This document shows, piece by piece, positions 45,787 through 54,737 of a DNA stretch of 64,000 nucleotides. Numbering within the stretch: the stretch's first letter is position 1; each line of letters opens with the position of its first letter. The stretch is from AP-15 sp963700185 (GTDB taxonomy: Bacteria > Pseudomonadota > Alphaproteobacteria > ATCC43930 > CGMCC-115725), in NCBI GenBank assembly GCA_963700185.1, contig CAVOWP010000007.1, positions 496,001 through 560,000 on the forward strand, given 5' to 3'. Below the pieces are notes generated by a model that made no database searches, had not been told where the DNA came from, and saw nothing but the letters and a program-made list of their open reading frames with translations. A program made the position numbers and the translations under genes.

Positions 45787-46791
45787 ATGGATTCGGCGTC
45801 GCTCGTAAGCATCGGACTATTCGTTTACAATGGGGAGCGGTTCATCGAGGAAACGCTCCGCTCGATCCTCAACCAGACGTTTACCGACTTCGAACTGATC
45901 ATCTCCGACAACGCGTCCACCGACCGAACCGGCGACATCGCGCAAGCTTACGCCGGACGTGACAGACGCATCCGCTATCACCGAAGCGAGAAGAACATGG
46001 GTGCCGGCTGGAATGTGCGCCGCGTATACGAACTGGGTACTGGCAAGTATTTCAAGCAGGCTGCGGTCGACGACCTGTTAGAACCGGACTTTCTACAGCG
46101 CTGTGTCGAGGCCCTGGAAAGCGATCCCGGGTGCGTATTGGCCTATACGAGAACAACGGAGGTCGATGAAAACGGCACATTTATCGAGAACTATGTCACG
46201 CCGATAAAGACCGACGACGAAGATCCGGTCGCCCGTTTTGGCAAATGGTTGGATACAGGGGGTCATAAATGCTACCAAATCTTTGGCGTGATGCGAATGT
46301 CTGCACTGCGCCAGATCCCGCCGCAGGGAAGCTATGTTAATGCCGATGGCGTGTTGTTGGCGCGATTATCGTTGCTCGGGCGGTTTTACGAAGTGCCTGA
46401 GTATCTTTTCATCAGTAGGCGCCATAGCGGGCAATCCATGGCGGCCCTTCCGCTCCGGCTGAAACAGCCGCGGCGGTTCCGCCTTACCAGCCTGTGCCCA
46501 ACCCTGCCGTCTCCCGAGTGGTGGGATCCGACAAAAGTGCGGGCGCTCACATTTCCGGAGTTTCGCCGGTTACGCGAATATTTTCTGTCAATCTATCGCT
46601 CACCTCTGGGTCCCGGACAGAAGCTACGCTGCTATTGCCTGTTGTTGCCCTGGATCAGATGGAATTCCGTCGGGATGCTGAAAGATCTGCTCATAGCCGC
46701 TGACCAGGTGCTGTTTAACTTGCAAGTCGCGAAAACACGAACAGGGCAGTTCCCGCAACAAGTGAGCCTGCGTGAAGGAAAACCATCTTAG
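45787..46791 (+). CDS. Glycosyltransferase family 2
   Basis: A 334-residue GT2. VSIGLFVYNGERFIEETLRSILNQT begins the GT-A fold, LIISDNASTDRTGDIAQ is the first acidic motif, and FKQAAVDDLLEPDFLQRCV holds the DD metal motif. LFISRRHSGQSMAALP lies in the acceptor part. The gene starts one base after the dioxygenase stop, so it is in the same operon. It may attach the branched sugar made by the preceding genes. The C-terminus has a basic-hydrophobic region (LLLPWIRWNSVGMLKDLLIAA) that may contact the membrane. Confidence 0.88.
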   Translation: MDSASLVSIGLFVYNGERFIEETLRSILNQTFTDFELIISDNASTDRTGDIAQAYAGRDRRIRYHRSEKNMGAGWNVRRVYELGTGKYFKQAAVDDLLEPDFLQRCVEALESDPGCVLAYTRTTEVDENGTFIENYVTPIKTDDEDPVARFGKWLDTGGHKCYQIFGVMRMSALRQIPPQGSYVNADGVLLARLSLLGRFYEVPEYLFISRRHSGQSMAALPLRLKQPRRFRLTSLCPTLPSPEWWDPTKVRALTFPEFRRLREYFLSIYRSPLGPGQKLRCYCLLLPWIRWNSVGMLKDLLIAADQVLFNLQVAKTRTGQFPQQVSLREGKPS

Positions 46792-46890
46792 TCCTCAGGG
46801 GGTTTTCAACGGGCGTTCTTGCCGATTAGAAAAGGATAGGCCGAAATTATCGCGGGCGCTGTAGCGGCTCGTAACCTCCTGCGGCAGCGC

Positions 46891-47646
46891 GTGTATCCGG
46901 CATTCTGCGAAACGTTGGCAGTCGTCGGGCGCCCGTTGTTGCTGTCGAGGGCCGAGGATGTGACGTCGCAAACGGCGGCACGCTCGTGCCTGGTGCTGGC
47001 GCCGCATCCGGATGATGAAACGCTGGGCTGTGGCGCGACGATTATGCGCAAGCTTGCGACAGGGGCATCGGTTCGAGTCGTCATCGCTACCGATGGTCGG
47101 CATTCCCCTCGCCCGAACAAGTTATCGATCGAAGCATTCGTAAAGGTTAGGGAGGAGGAAGCCCGCCGCGCGTGCGCCATTCTGGGGCTCTCGGCCGAGG
47201 ACATTACGTTTCTACGGTTTGAAGATGGTCGATTGGCCGACGATCGTCGACTGCTGCGCGAACGCTTAGTCGATCTCCTCGAAACGATAAATCCCGAGGA
47301 GGTATTCGTGTCATCGATCTTCGACAATCATCCCGATCATCGCGTATTGGCTGAGCTCGCGCGTGAACTGGCGCAAGTGCGGCCCGGTCGTCCGCGCGGG
47401 ATTTACGAATATCCGGTCTGGTTCTGGGATCCGCGCCTGTGGCGCATCAGAGACTTGCTCAAGCTCCGAGTTTGCATAGTTCGGATGGACGAATTTCGCA
47501 TTCGCAAGCATGAAGCGATTGCTGCTTATCGCAGCCAGATCACCAAATTGGCCGGCGAGCGAGACAGGGCGGCGCTGCGGCGAGGTTTTTTGCGGCAGTT
47601 TCTAGGGCCCGAAGAGACCTTTTTCGAAATCATCAGGCCCGGATGA
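46891..47646 (+). CDS. PIG-L/LmbE-like deacetylase
   Basis: A protein of about 251 residues. CLVLAPHPDDETLGCGATI has the H39-P-D-D42 zinc and catalytic motif, VVIATDGRHSP the next strand, and SSIFDNHPDHRVLAELA a second His-containing zinc motif. Family members remove N-acetyl groups from amino sugars such as GlcNAc-inositol, lincosamide or glycan precursors. The GTG at 46891 is the first usual start, but the frame upstream to 46846 reads EIIAGAVAARNLLRQR and looks coding, so the start may be earlier with a rare codon. It follows the GT2 gene and probably creates free amino groups on the glycan or on a sugar nucleotide. Confidence 0.85.
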   Translation: MYPAFCETLAVVGRPLLLSRAEDVTSQTAARSCLVLAPHPDDETLGCGATIMRKLATGASVRVVIATDGRHSPRPNKLSIEAFVKVREEEARRACAILGLSAEDITFLRFEDGRLADDRRLLRERLVDLLETINPEEVFVSSIFDNHPDHRVLAELARELAQVRPGRPRGIYEYPVWFWDPRLWRIRDLLKLRVCIVRMDEFRIRKHEAIAAYRSQITKLAGERDRAALRRGFLRQFLGPEETFFEIIRPG

Positions 47647-47894
47647 AAATCGCCTCCCTGTACCCGGTTATGTGAGATGCCTTTCGGCGTCGGCGCATTC
47701 GACCTATCGTGATTTATGGATTGTGCGCGGTTGTTTGAGCGGACGAGACATTCGTCGTGCCCGATACAAACTGGTGAGGACAATTGCTCCGGGCGGCTGG
47801 CTGCTGTTCGGCGGCTGCCGCCACTTACTGTACCGACGCCGCATTCAATAGACCTAGCAACGTAGGTTTTGCCTCAACAAAGCCGGGAGGGGAG

Positions 47895-49622
47895 ATGCCG
47901 ATAGTCGGGACAACGCTTATAACTTGGCTAGGCGGACGCGGTAACCGCTGGCAATCCGATGCTTATGATTGCTTGTTTCTCTTCGTCATCGGTACATTGT
48001 CCATGGCGAATTACGCAGTTCAACTTGGATTTTATAGTGACGATTGGGCGCTTTTGGCGTCTATGCACTTATCTAAAAATAAATCCCTGATCGATGTTTT
48101 CATAGAGATAGTCCGCGTCCATGACCACGAGATCCGGCCCGTACAGTTTCTTGAGCTTGCGGCGCTGTACAAACTGTTTGCTCTTGATCCTCTAGGCTAT
48201 CATTTGACGAATTCAACAATTCTTTTATTGGATTTTTTGTTTCTTTACTTTATCGTCCGCGCTCTCGATCAGCCTCGTGTCTTAGCCCTGTCCGTTTCTC
48301 TTCTATTTATATTGACCCCGAGCTATTCCACCGATCGCTTCTGGATTGCCTCGTCCGCGGCCAACCTCAGTATGTGTTTCTTTTTGCTCTCGCTTCACGC
48401 CCATTTGCAAGCACTGCGCAATCCATCAGGTCGTTTCTTGCGGTGGGAGGCATTCGCAATCTTGGGTGTTCTTTGCAGCGGATTTTGCTACGAGGTATTC
48501 CTGCCGCTGTTTCTGCTCGCATCCGCGTTCCTGTTCGCCTTTGAGCTGAGAACGAAGGGATGGCGCTCCGCTGTCGGGCCGATCGTCAGCAAGGCTGTCC
48601 TCCATCAAGCCGCAATAGTAGGTGCGGTCGCGCTAGTCCTTGTTGTCAAGGCGCTATGGGCGCCACGCGTGCCACGCAATTTGGAGATCATTGGATTGGC
48701 TGCTTGGACCGTCCGCGCGATCCTGAAAGCAGGCATTATAAATTACGGATATCACCTCCTTCTGCTGCCGTCTACGACTTGGTACGTCCTCAGATACTAT
48801 GCCAATCTTACGATCGTGGTCACGGCAGCCGTCATTGGCTTCGCTGTCTGGATCCGCGTGTACACGCTTCCCAACCTCTTCATCGGCTCCGCTGGGACGT
48901 TTCGAGCGAAGATGTCGATTTATCTGGGCTGCGGCATCGCGTTGTTTGTCGCGGGGTATTCGCTGTTTCCGATCAAACCGGCCGAGAATGGGCCAAACAA
49001 CAGGGCCGCGATCGCGGGAACGGTCGGGTTTGCCGTGTCGGTTATCGGCGGTCTCGGAATATTCACATCCCTTTTCCCGCGTGTCTGGCGAAAAACGATC
49101 TTCTGTACTGCCGTCGCTTTCACCAGTATGAGCGGCGCTCTCATCATTGCTACACTGGGCAACTTTTGGATCGAAAGTTTCCGGATGCAGAAGGAGATCC
49201 TCTCCGATATCCAGGATCATGTCCCAGCAATCCCAGCTGGCGCCTCGCTGATACTCGACGGTGTCTGTCCCTATAATGGCCCCGCGCCGGTCTTCAACGC
49301 CACTTGGGACCTCTCCGGTGCTTTGTCGCTCGTGTACGGCCACCTCGGAGTTAAAGCCAATATCGTAACGCAATGGATGACCGTCAAGCAGAATGGGTTA
49401 TCGATCCCGACGTACGCAGCCCGCGTGATTTACCCGTTTGGCAAGCTGTATGTCTATCATTATGGCCGCAAAACTAGCTATGCCTTGCCTGACGCGCAAG
49501 CGGCACAGACCTATTTCGACGAAATCAGCACCGATCGAGTGGATAGATGTCCACCTGACGATGATGGCAACGGTGTCGACGTGATGAACGGGCTGATGGC
49601 AAAGCTGCGCGGCAGGGAATGA
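47895..49622 (+). CDS. GT39/GT-C-like membrane glycosyltransferase
   Basis: A 575-residue inner-membrane protein of about eleven helices. After the first helix (CLFLFVIGTLSMANYAVQL) comes GFYSDDWALLASM, an acidic pair in the position of the GT-C catalytic residues, then VRVHDHEIRPVQFLELAALYKLF, resembling family loops. The C-terminal 130 residues are soluble and periplasmic (ILDGVCPYNGPAPVFNATWD). I chose ATG 47895 with GGGAGGGGAG upstream; TTG 47784 opens the frame but its first codons lack support. It may transfer a sugar from a polyprenyl-phosphate donor or act as a polymerase. The exact family is uncertain. Confidence 0.75.
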   Translation: MPIVGTTLITWLGGRGNRWQSDAYDCLFLFVIGTLSMANYAVQLGFYSDDWALLASMHLSKNKSLIDVFIEIVRVHDHEIRPVQFLELAALYKLFALDPLGYHLTNSTILLLDFLFLYFIVRALDQPRVLALSVSLLFILTPSYSTDRFWIASSAANLSMCFFLLSLHAHLQALRNPSGRFLRWEAFAILGVLCSGFCYEVFLPLFLLASAFLFAFELRTKGWRSAVGPIVSKAVLHQAAIVGAVALVLVVKALWAPRVPRNLEIIGLAAWTVRAILKAGIINYGYHLLLLPSTTWYVLRYYANLTIVVTAAVIGFAVWIRVYTLPNLFIGSAGTFRAKMSIYLGCGIALFVAGYSLFPIKPAENGPNNRAAIAGTVGFAVSVIGGLGIFTSLFPRVWRKTIFCTAVAFTSMSGALIIATLGNFWIESFRMQKEILSDIQDHVPAIPAGASLILDGVCPYNGPAPVFNATWDLSGALSLVYGHLGVKANIVTQWMTVKQNGLSIPTYAARVIYPFGKLYVYHYGRKTSYALPDAQAAQTYFDEISTDRVDRCPPDDDGNGVDVMNGLMAKLRGRE

Positions 49623-49674
49623 ACACGCGGGACGCATCTCGCGCGCGTGTCGGGGGCCGCTCTCGAGCGCTCCA

Positions 49675-49965
49675 TGTTACCCGCTCGCTTTCCGCAACAT
49701 TCGTTGAACTTGCACGGTCTGGCGAGCGGGCGCCCCGCATCGTCGAATGCCGCGTTCTTCAGCGCGTGATCCCTTCCGCCCGGATTGCGTCGATCACGGC
49801 AGAGGTCGGCGGTGCGGGTTGCCGGCTTCGCCTGCCGGCGCTTTCTGCAGACGCAGCTCGGTGTTCTTCGAGTTCTCGACCATGCCGCCAACTTTGACGC
49901 CCCGCGCCTTGGCCGCGCCGAGCTGTCTGGGTGCCTTCGGAGCTCGCCCGCCGCTCTTGTCATCG
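49675..49965 (-). pseudogene. Serine recombinase (resolvase) 3' remnant
   Basis: On the minus strand, in shifting frames: LGAAKARGVKVGGMVENSKN, which matches the AALAAAKARGVKLGG linker of DNA resolvases, then SAVIDAIRAEGIT, FDDAGRPLARP and VQRMLRKASG, equal to the C-terminal DNA-binding region (IRAEGITSLRxIA... GIPTARG... VQRVL). No catalytic N-terminus was found. It marks an old mobile element in the polysaccharide locus. Confidence 0.6.
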
Positions 49966-50117
49966 AGCTGCGCTAGAAGGCGGTGACCCGCATGTTGCGC
50001 AGAATACCAGCGCTCGCTGTCGGCGATCGGCGGCCGTACCATCCGCATCCCGGTTATGTGATCTCCCACCCAGCGCTGGTAGAGGCTGCGCGGCGGGAGA
50101 CCGCGATGTATCTGTCC

Positions 50118-50837
50118 TTAGCGGCGGCCGGGCATCCCGGGTTTAACTTGAGCGAGGCCGGGAGAAACCGACTGCGTCGTGATGCCAGTCGTTGGTGCAT
50201 TGGTCTTCACCAGCCAATCGTAGACATGGTCCGTATCGGAGAAAGTTTTTCTCGACGGTAACGGAAAAAGGCATTCGTGCCGAAAGTACGTCGCTACTGC
50301 GTCGAGTTGCAGCGGATCGGGGTGCTTTTTGTGAGAATTCCAGCCAATCAACAATATCCCATTCGGCCGGAGAATACGTGCGATCGCTGCGACCGCTCGG
50401 TTCATCTGATCTTCTTCGTCAAGCCCTGTCCCGTCCCCGATAACACCATTGAGGAGAACCGCATCGAATGAGTTGGAAGTGCACAAATCATCGATCCGCG
50501 TAACGTCGCCGACGATATGATGATTTCTTTCGCCCCACATGGCCGCTGCGGAATCGACGTCGGTTGTCCAGTAGTCAATTCCGGCACCGGTCAGCCGTCT
50601 GCCATAACGCGCGGTGTACGGCTTGCATCCGACGAAAAGTACGCGTCGAACACGCGCCGTCTCTAATGCCGGAAGTATATTCTCCGACATGTACCGCCGA
50701 TCACTAAAACTGTGGTCAAAATTTGCAAGGAGAATCATTAAGGTCCGGAAAAGAGGTAATTTGCACACCCAGTTACCTATTCTCGGGTGGTTTCCAAATA
50801 CTTTGCATATCTGTACGTAAAGCCGCACTCTCCACAT
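50118..50837 (-). CDS. SAM-dependent methyltransferase-like protein
   Basis: A 239-residue protein. VRRVLFVGCKPYTARYGRRL matches motif I loosely (VLFVGCKPY rather than VLDxGxGxG), YWTTDVDSAAAMWG motif II, HIVGDVTRIDDLCTSNSFDAVLLNGVIGDGTG motif IV, and AAIARILRPNGILLIGWNS the next strand. The N-terminus is basic (MWRVRLYVQICKVFGNHPR), perhaps membrane-associated. The C-terminal 25 residues (TGITTQSVSPGLAQVKPG) look non-conserved. Family membership is clear by fold order but the acceptor is unknown. It points away from the two GT4 genes to the right. Confidence 0.7.
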   Translation of the reverse strand: MWRVRLYVQICKVFGNHPRIGNWVCKLPLFRTLMILLANFDHSFSDRRYMSENILPALETARVRRVLFVGCKPYTARYGRRLTGAGIDYWTTDVDSAAAMWGERNHHIVGDVTRIDDLCTSNSFDAVLLNGVIGDGTGLDEEDQMNRAVAAIARILRPNGILLIGWNSHKKHPDPLQLDAVATYFRHECLFPLPSRKTFSDTDHVYDWLVKTNAPTTGITTQSVSPGLAQVKPGMPGRR

Positions 50838-51072
50838 GACTTACTGCCTTTCTCTCAGGCATGTCTCGCAATACGTGTGTAGCATCGGTCGACAGATTGC
50901 GTCAACATTGGTGAAGAGAGCTATTCCAAACATCGCGACAACTTAGTAATATGGGAACTGTGTCGGTCGCGAAGAAGCTTCTCGCGACCGGCACGCAGGG
51001 AGGCTTCCAGCGGTACGCAGACTATTATCGTGCACGTTTAGACCAGGTGAATCGGGCGAGTATTTGCATTTC

Positions 51073-52401
51073 ATGACAACCGAAAAATTAAAATCCAGGC
51101 GGAGGATCGCGATCATTTTCATGCCCGTCAACGAGATCCGTCCGCCGGTGTCTTTAACCACCTACGGTTCTGCCGGCGATTTGGTGATGGACGAAATTGC
51201 GCGGCGGCTGGCCCAATCACACGATGTCATCGCCTATTGCGCACGTGGTGAAGACCAGCAGAAGGTCGAGCGGTGCGATGGTGTAGAGTATCGCCGCATG
51301 TCAACATCGATCGATCGCTGGCTCTTTTCACGACACCAAACACTCATGCGGCTGATCGATTTGGTCTATCGGCGAAATGCGCTGCGGCCAATTTTTAATT
51401 CTCCGTTGTGGTACCGCCAGTTCATCGCTGAGGTTACTGCGGACCCGGCGCTACAGGACTGCGATATCGTCCATATCATGAATCTCTCGCAGTTCGTCCC
51501 GTTTATCCGTGCGCGGGCGCCAAAAGCGCGGATCGTGCTGCATATGCACTGTCAATGGCTCGAGGAATTTGACGCGGCGGTGATCGAGCGGCGGATCGAC
51601 GCTGCCGACCTGGTACTCGGCGTTAGCAACTTCATCGCTGCCGGCGTGCGGCGGCGTTTCCCGTCCTTCGCAGAACGATGCAGCCATATTTACAATGGCG
51701 CGGACATCGCACTCTTTGCTAGGCCTGCTGGTATCCTGCCAAGACCCAAGCAGCTTCTCTACGTAGGCCGACTCGCTCCTGAAAAGGGTATTCACGTCCT
51801 ACTAGACGCCTTTCAGATCGTCCTCGCGCATCATCCCGACGCGCATCTCGAGCTGATCGGCCAGGACCGGGTCTTCCCCCTGGAGGCGCTCTTCCCCGGC
51901 TGCCACGATCCGCACCTGCTGGAGCTCGAACGGTATTTTCGGCCCGGCAGGTATGCGGAACTTCTGCGCGCCAAAATATCGAAGTTCCCTTCAGGCACCA
52001 TCTCGTTCTTGAATGATGGCGTGAGATTCAGCGAGCTTGCACCGCATTACCAAGCCGCTACTGTCTTTGCATTCCCCTCAGTGTGCGAAGAGTTGTTCGG
52101 CATGCCGCTGGTCGAAGCGATGGCGTCGGCCACGCCGGTTGTGGCCACAAGAGGCGGCGCCTTCCCGGAGATTGTCGAACACGGGCGAACCGGCTTGCTG
52201 GTGGAACGCTCTGACGCGCCGGCGCTAGCCGACGCAATCCTGCAACTTCTGTCCAGCCCGGATCAGCGTGACGCTATGGCGCGCGCGGCCGTGGAGCGCG
52301 CTTCCACTATGTTCTCTTGGGACCGGATCGCCGAGGATCTTGTTAAGAAGTATGAATTCATCCTCGCATCGGCGCCTACAAGCCCAGGCGTCAACCCCTA
52401 G
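51073..52401 (+). CDS. Glycosyltransferase family 4
   Basis: A 442-residue GT-B enzyme. The N-terminal half includes YGSAGDLVMDEIARRLAQSH, CDIVHIMNLSQFVPFIRARAP and ARIVLHMHCQWLEEFD. The C-terminal half starts at LLYVGRLAPEKGIHVLLDAFQIV and includes SVCEELFGMPLVEAMASATPVVATRGGAFPEIV, the E-x7-E donor-binding motif. ATG 51073 is used; TTG 51064 is also in frame. The next gene is a closely similar GT4, so the pair arose by duplication and probably adds consecutive sugars. Confidence 0.9.
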   Translation: MTTEKLKSRRRIAIIFMPVNEIRPPVSLTTYGSAGDLVMDEIARRLAQSHDVIAYCARGEDQQKVERCDGVEYRRMSTSIDRWLFSRHQTLMRLIDLVYRRNALRPIFNSPLWYRQFIAEVTADPALQDCDIVHIMNLSQFVPFIRARAPKARIVLHMHCQWLEEFDAAVIERRIDAADLVLGVSNFIAAGVRRRFPSFAERCSHIYNGADIALFARPAGILPRPKQLLYVGRLAPEKGIHVLLDAFQIVLAHHPDAHLELIGQDRVFPLEALFPGCHDPHLLELERYFRPGRYAELLRAKISKFPSGTISFLNDGVRFSELAPHYQAATVFAFPSVCEELFGMPLVEAMASATPVVATRGGAFPEIVEHGRTGLLVERSDAPALADAILQLLSSPDQRDAMARAAVERASTMFSWDRIAEDLVKKYEFILASAPTSPGVNP

Positions 52402-52410
52402 GGCAGCGAG

Positions 52411-53761
52411 ATGAAAATCGCCTTTGTCAATCAGCCGATCGACACCATTCTTCCGCCATACCAGTCTTCGGTAGGGGCATGCACTTACGGTGCGGCATGT
52501 TCGCTGGCCAAGGTTTGCGAGGTTGTCGCGTATGGCACAAGCAACCGGCACAAACACGTTCCCGCCGATTACCGAGAGCACAATGTCCACTTTCGCTTCT
52601 TTGCGGTGCCCCTGTCCGATCGGCTCGCGGCTAAGGCTAGGGAAAAATATTCCAAGCTTATTCCGTCTTGCGCGCCGGCTTCGAGCTCCCGCTGGCTGTT
52701 TCGAGCCTTCGGCCGCCAAGTGGCGGAGGACCTCCGAGTGCAGGCTTGTGATGTGATCCAAGTCCAGCATTGCGCGCAGTATATTCCATTGATTTCGAGC
52801 CCTCAATCCAAGCGCTCGGATTGTCCTGCAGCTACATGCGGAATGGTTCTCGCAAAACCGGCCGGCGATCCTCGAACAGCGCTTGCGCCACGTGGATCTG
52901 GTAACAACTGTGAGCGATTACATCAGCGAGAAGACCCGCCGGCAATTCCCGATTATTGCCGATCGCTGTCACACGATGTACAACGCGGTCGATCCGGCCG
53001 AGTTCAGTCGGGAAAGGCAGTACGACCCGGCGCCGCGGCGGGAAAAGCGTGTCCTCTATGCGGGCGCGGTTTCGCCGCACAAAGGCCTGCATGTCCTGTT
53101 CGATGCCTTCTGCATGGTGGTCGAGGAATATCCAGATGTCCGGCTGGATGTCGTCGGCCTGCAGGCGAGCTATCCCTTGGCTGAGAATTTTGAACTGCGG
53201 GATCGGGAGGCGATTGAATGCGTATATCCGTTCTACGCCTATGATTGGACGGCCCGGTTGAGGGCAAAATTGTCGCTAGCCCCCGCCGATGCCGGAACTT
53301 ATCTCGCCCATTTGAAGCAACGACTGTCGGCGGCGGCGAGTGGAAAGGTCGTTTTTCGCGGCTTTGTCCCGCGACCAGAGCTGATTGACCTTTATTATAA
53401 CGCTGATGTTTTCGCGTTCGCGCCGATCTGGAACGAAGGGTTCGGGATTCCCCCAATCGAAGCCATGGCTGCCGGGTCTCCGGTGGTCGCTACTCGCAGC
53501 GGCGCCGTTCCGGAGATCGTCAGAGATCAGCGAACCGGGTTTTTGGTCAAAAAAAACGATCCTCGCGCGTTGGCCGACAGCATTCTTAAGCTTCTTCGCG
53601 ATCAAGAATTGCGACAAAAAATGGGGCGCGCAGCCCGCGATTGGGTTTACAAGAATTTTACCTGGGACATAGTGGGGGAGAGGATGTATCGGTGCTACGC
53701 AGATCTATGCGGCATCAAAAACCAGCAGGCAGATATTGGCATTTTCGGCGAGGTAGGCTAG
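52411..53761 (+). pseudogene. Glycosyltransferase family 4, one frameshift
   Basis: The N-terminal part from ATG 52411 (AFVNQPIDTILPPYQSSVGACTYG to IQVQHCAQYIPLIS) and the rest from about 52796 (RALNPSARIVLQLHAEWFSQ, VTTVSDYISEKTRRQFP, RVLYAGAVSPHKGLHVLFDAF, IWNEGFGIPPIEAMAAGSPVVATRSGAVPEIV) belong to one GT4 of about 450 residues in two frames. All donor-site residues are present. The organisation and the QYIPLI...ARIVLQLH block mirror the gene upstream. One extra or missing base near 52796 is the only defect, so it may be intact in the organism. It lies ten bases after the first GT4. Confidence 0.8.
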
Positions 53762-53866
53762 AACAGACACTAGTCGAGATACGGGGCATATCGCAGGATG
53801 ATCCGGCCACCGCCGAAGCGGCGGGACCGAGCGGCCGGCGCCCCCGGTCCATGATTGGGAGTTGCC

Positions 53867-54727
53867 ATGAGCTTGGCTCTTGATCCGCCCGCCTTTGCAA
53901 AGCAGACGCTACGGCGGTTGCTTCCTCGCCAAGCCATCGGGCTGCTTCAGCAAACCGTCGGAATGATCGATTATTTGAGAGCCCCAGAGATTGGCGCGGA
54001 ATGGGGTCCGTTCAACGGACAAACCGCCCGCCAAGCACTGTTTGTGGAGATCCTCACAAATACGAAGCCGCGCGCGCTCATCGAAACCGGCACCTCGCTT
54101 GGAGCCACGACCGAGTTAATGTCCCAGACCGGGTTGCCGGTTTTTACCATCGAGCTATACCCGCGACACTACGGATTTGCGCGCGCACGATTTTGGCGCA
54201 AGCGGAACATCAAATTACTCCACGATGACAGCCGGACAGGCCTGCGTCGGCTGTTCGATGGGCCGTTGCAGGCCCTGGCCGGACACACGCTTTTCTTTTA
54301 CCTCGATGCTCACGGCCACGTGTTTGGCGATGATCTGCCTCTTGCCGAGGAACTGGATACCGTTTTTCGGCGATGCCCATCGGCGGTGGTCATGATCGAC
54401 GATTTCGCGGTTCCGAACGATGCCGGGTATGGCTATGACGACTACGGGCCGGGGAGAGCCCTGGTTTTTGACTACATCAGGCCGGCAAAAGCGGCGCACC
54501 AGCTGCGAGCTTTTTTTCCATCCACTCCCTCGGTTGCGGATTATCCGTCCACGCCGATGGCTGCCGCAGGCCTGGTTGCTCCAGGCAGGCTGCGTCGCGG
54601 CTGCGTCGTTCTCGCGAAGGAGGCGCATCACGCGCCGGTGCTGGCCTCGATACCGCTTCTTCGTCCTGCGGCCGAAGGCGGGAGGGACGAAGGGAGCGAA
54701 AACCTTGGAGCTCATAGAAAACGTTGA
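53867..54727 (+). CDS. SAM-dependent methyltransferase (cephalosporin-hydroxylase/Methyltransf_24 type)
   Basis: A protein of about 286 residues. RALIETGTSLGATTELMSQ (motif I-like, ETGTSxG), VFTIELYPRHYGFARARFW, IKLLHDDSRTGLRRLF, LFFYLDAHGHVFGDDLPLAEELDTVFRRCPSAVVMIDDFAVPND are the blocks of the Methyltransf_24/CmcI-like group, with YLDAHGH and DDF giving likely metal ligands. Such proteins are O-methyltransferases or related in glycan and antibiotic clusters. The C-terminal tail is Lys/Arg-rich. ATG 53867 follows GGGAG. The gene ends ten bases before the stop of the convergent methyltransferase gene. Confidence 0.75.
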   Translation: MSLALDPPAFAKQTLRRLLPRQAIGLLQQTVGMIDYLRAPEIGAEWGPFNGQTARQALFVEILTNTKPRALIETGTSLGATTELMSQTGLPVFTIELYPRHYGFARARFWRKRNIKLLHDDSRTGLRRLFDGPLQALAGHTLFFYLDAHGHVFGDDLPLAEELDTVFRRCPSAVVMIDDFAVPNDAGYGYDDYGPGRALVFDYIRPAKAAHQLRAFFPSTPSVADYPSTPMAAAGLVAPGRLRRGCVVLAKEAHHAPVLASIPLLRPAAEGGRDEGSENLGAHRKR

Positions 54728-54737
54728 GGCAGGTTGC

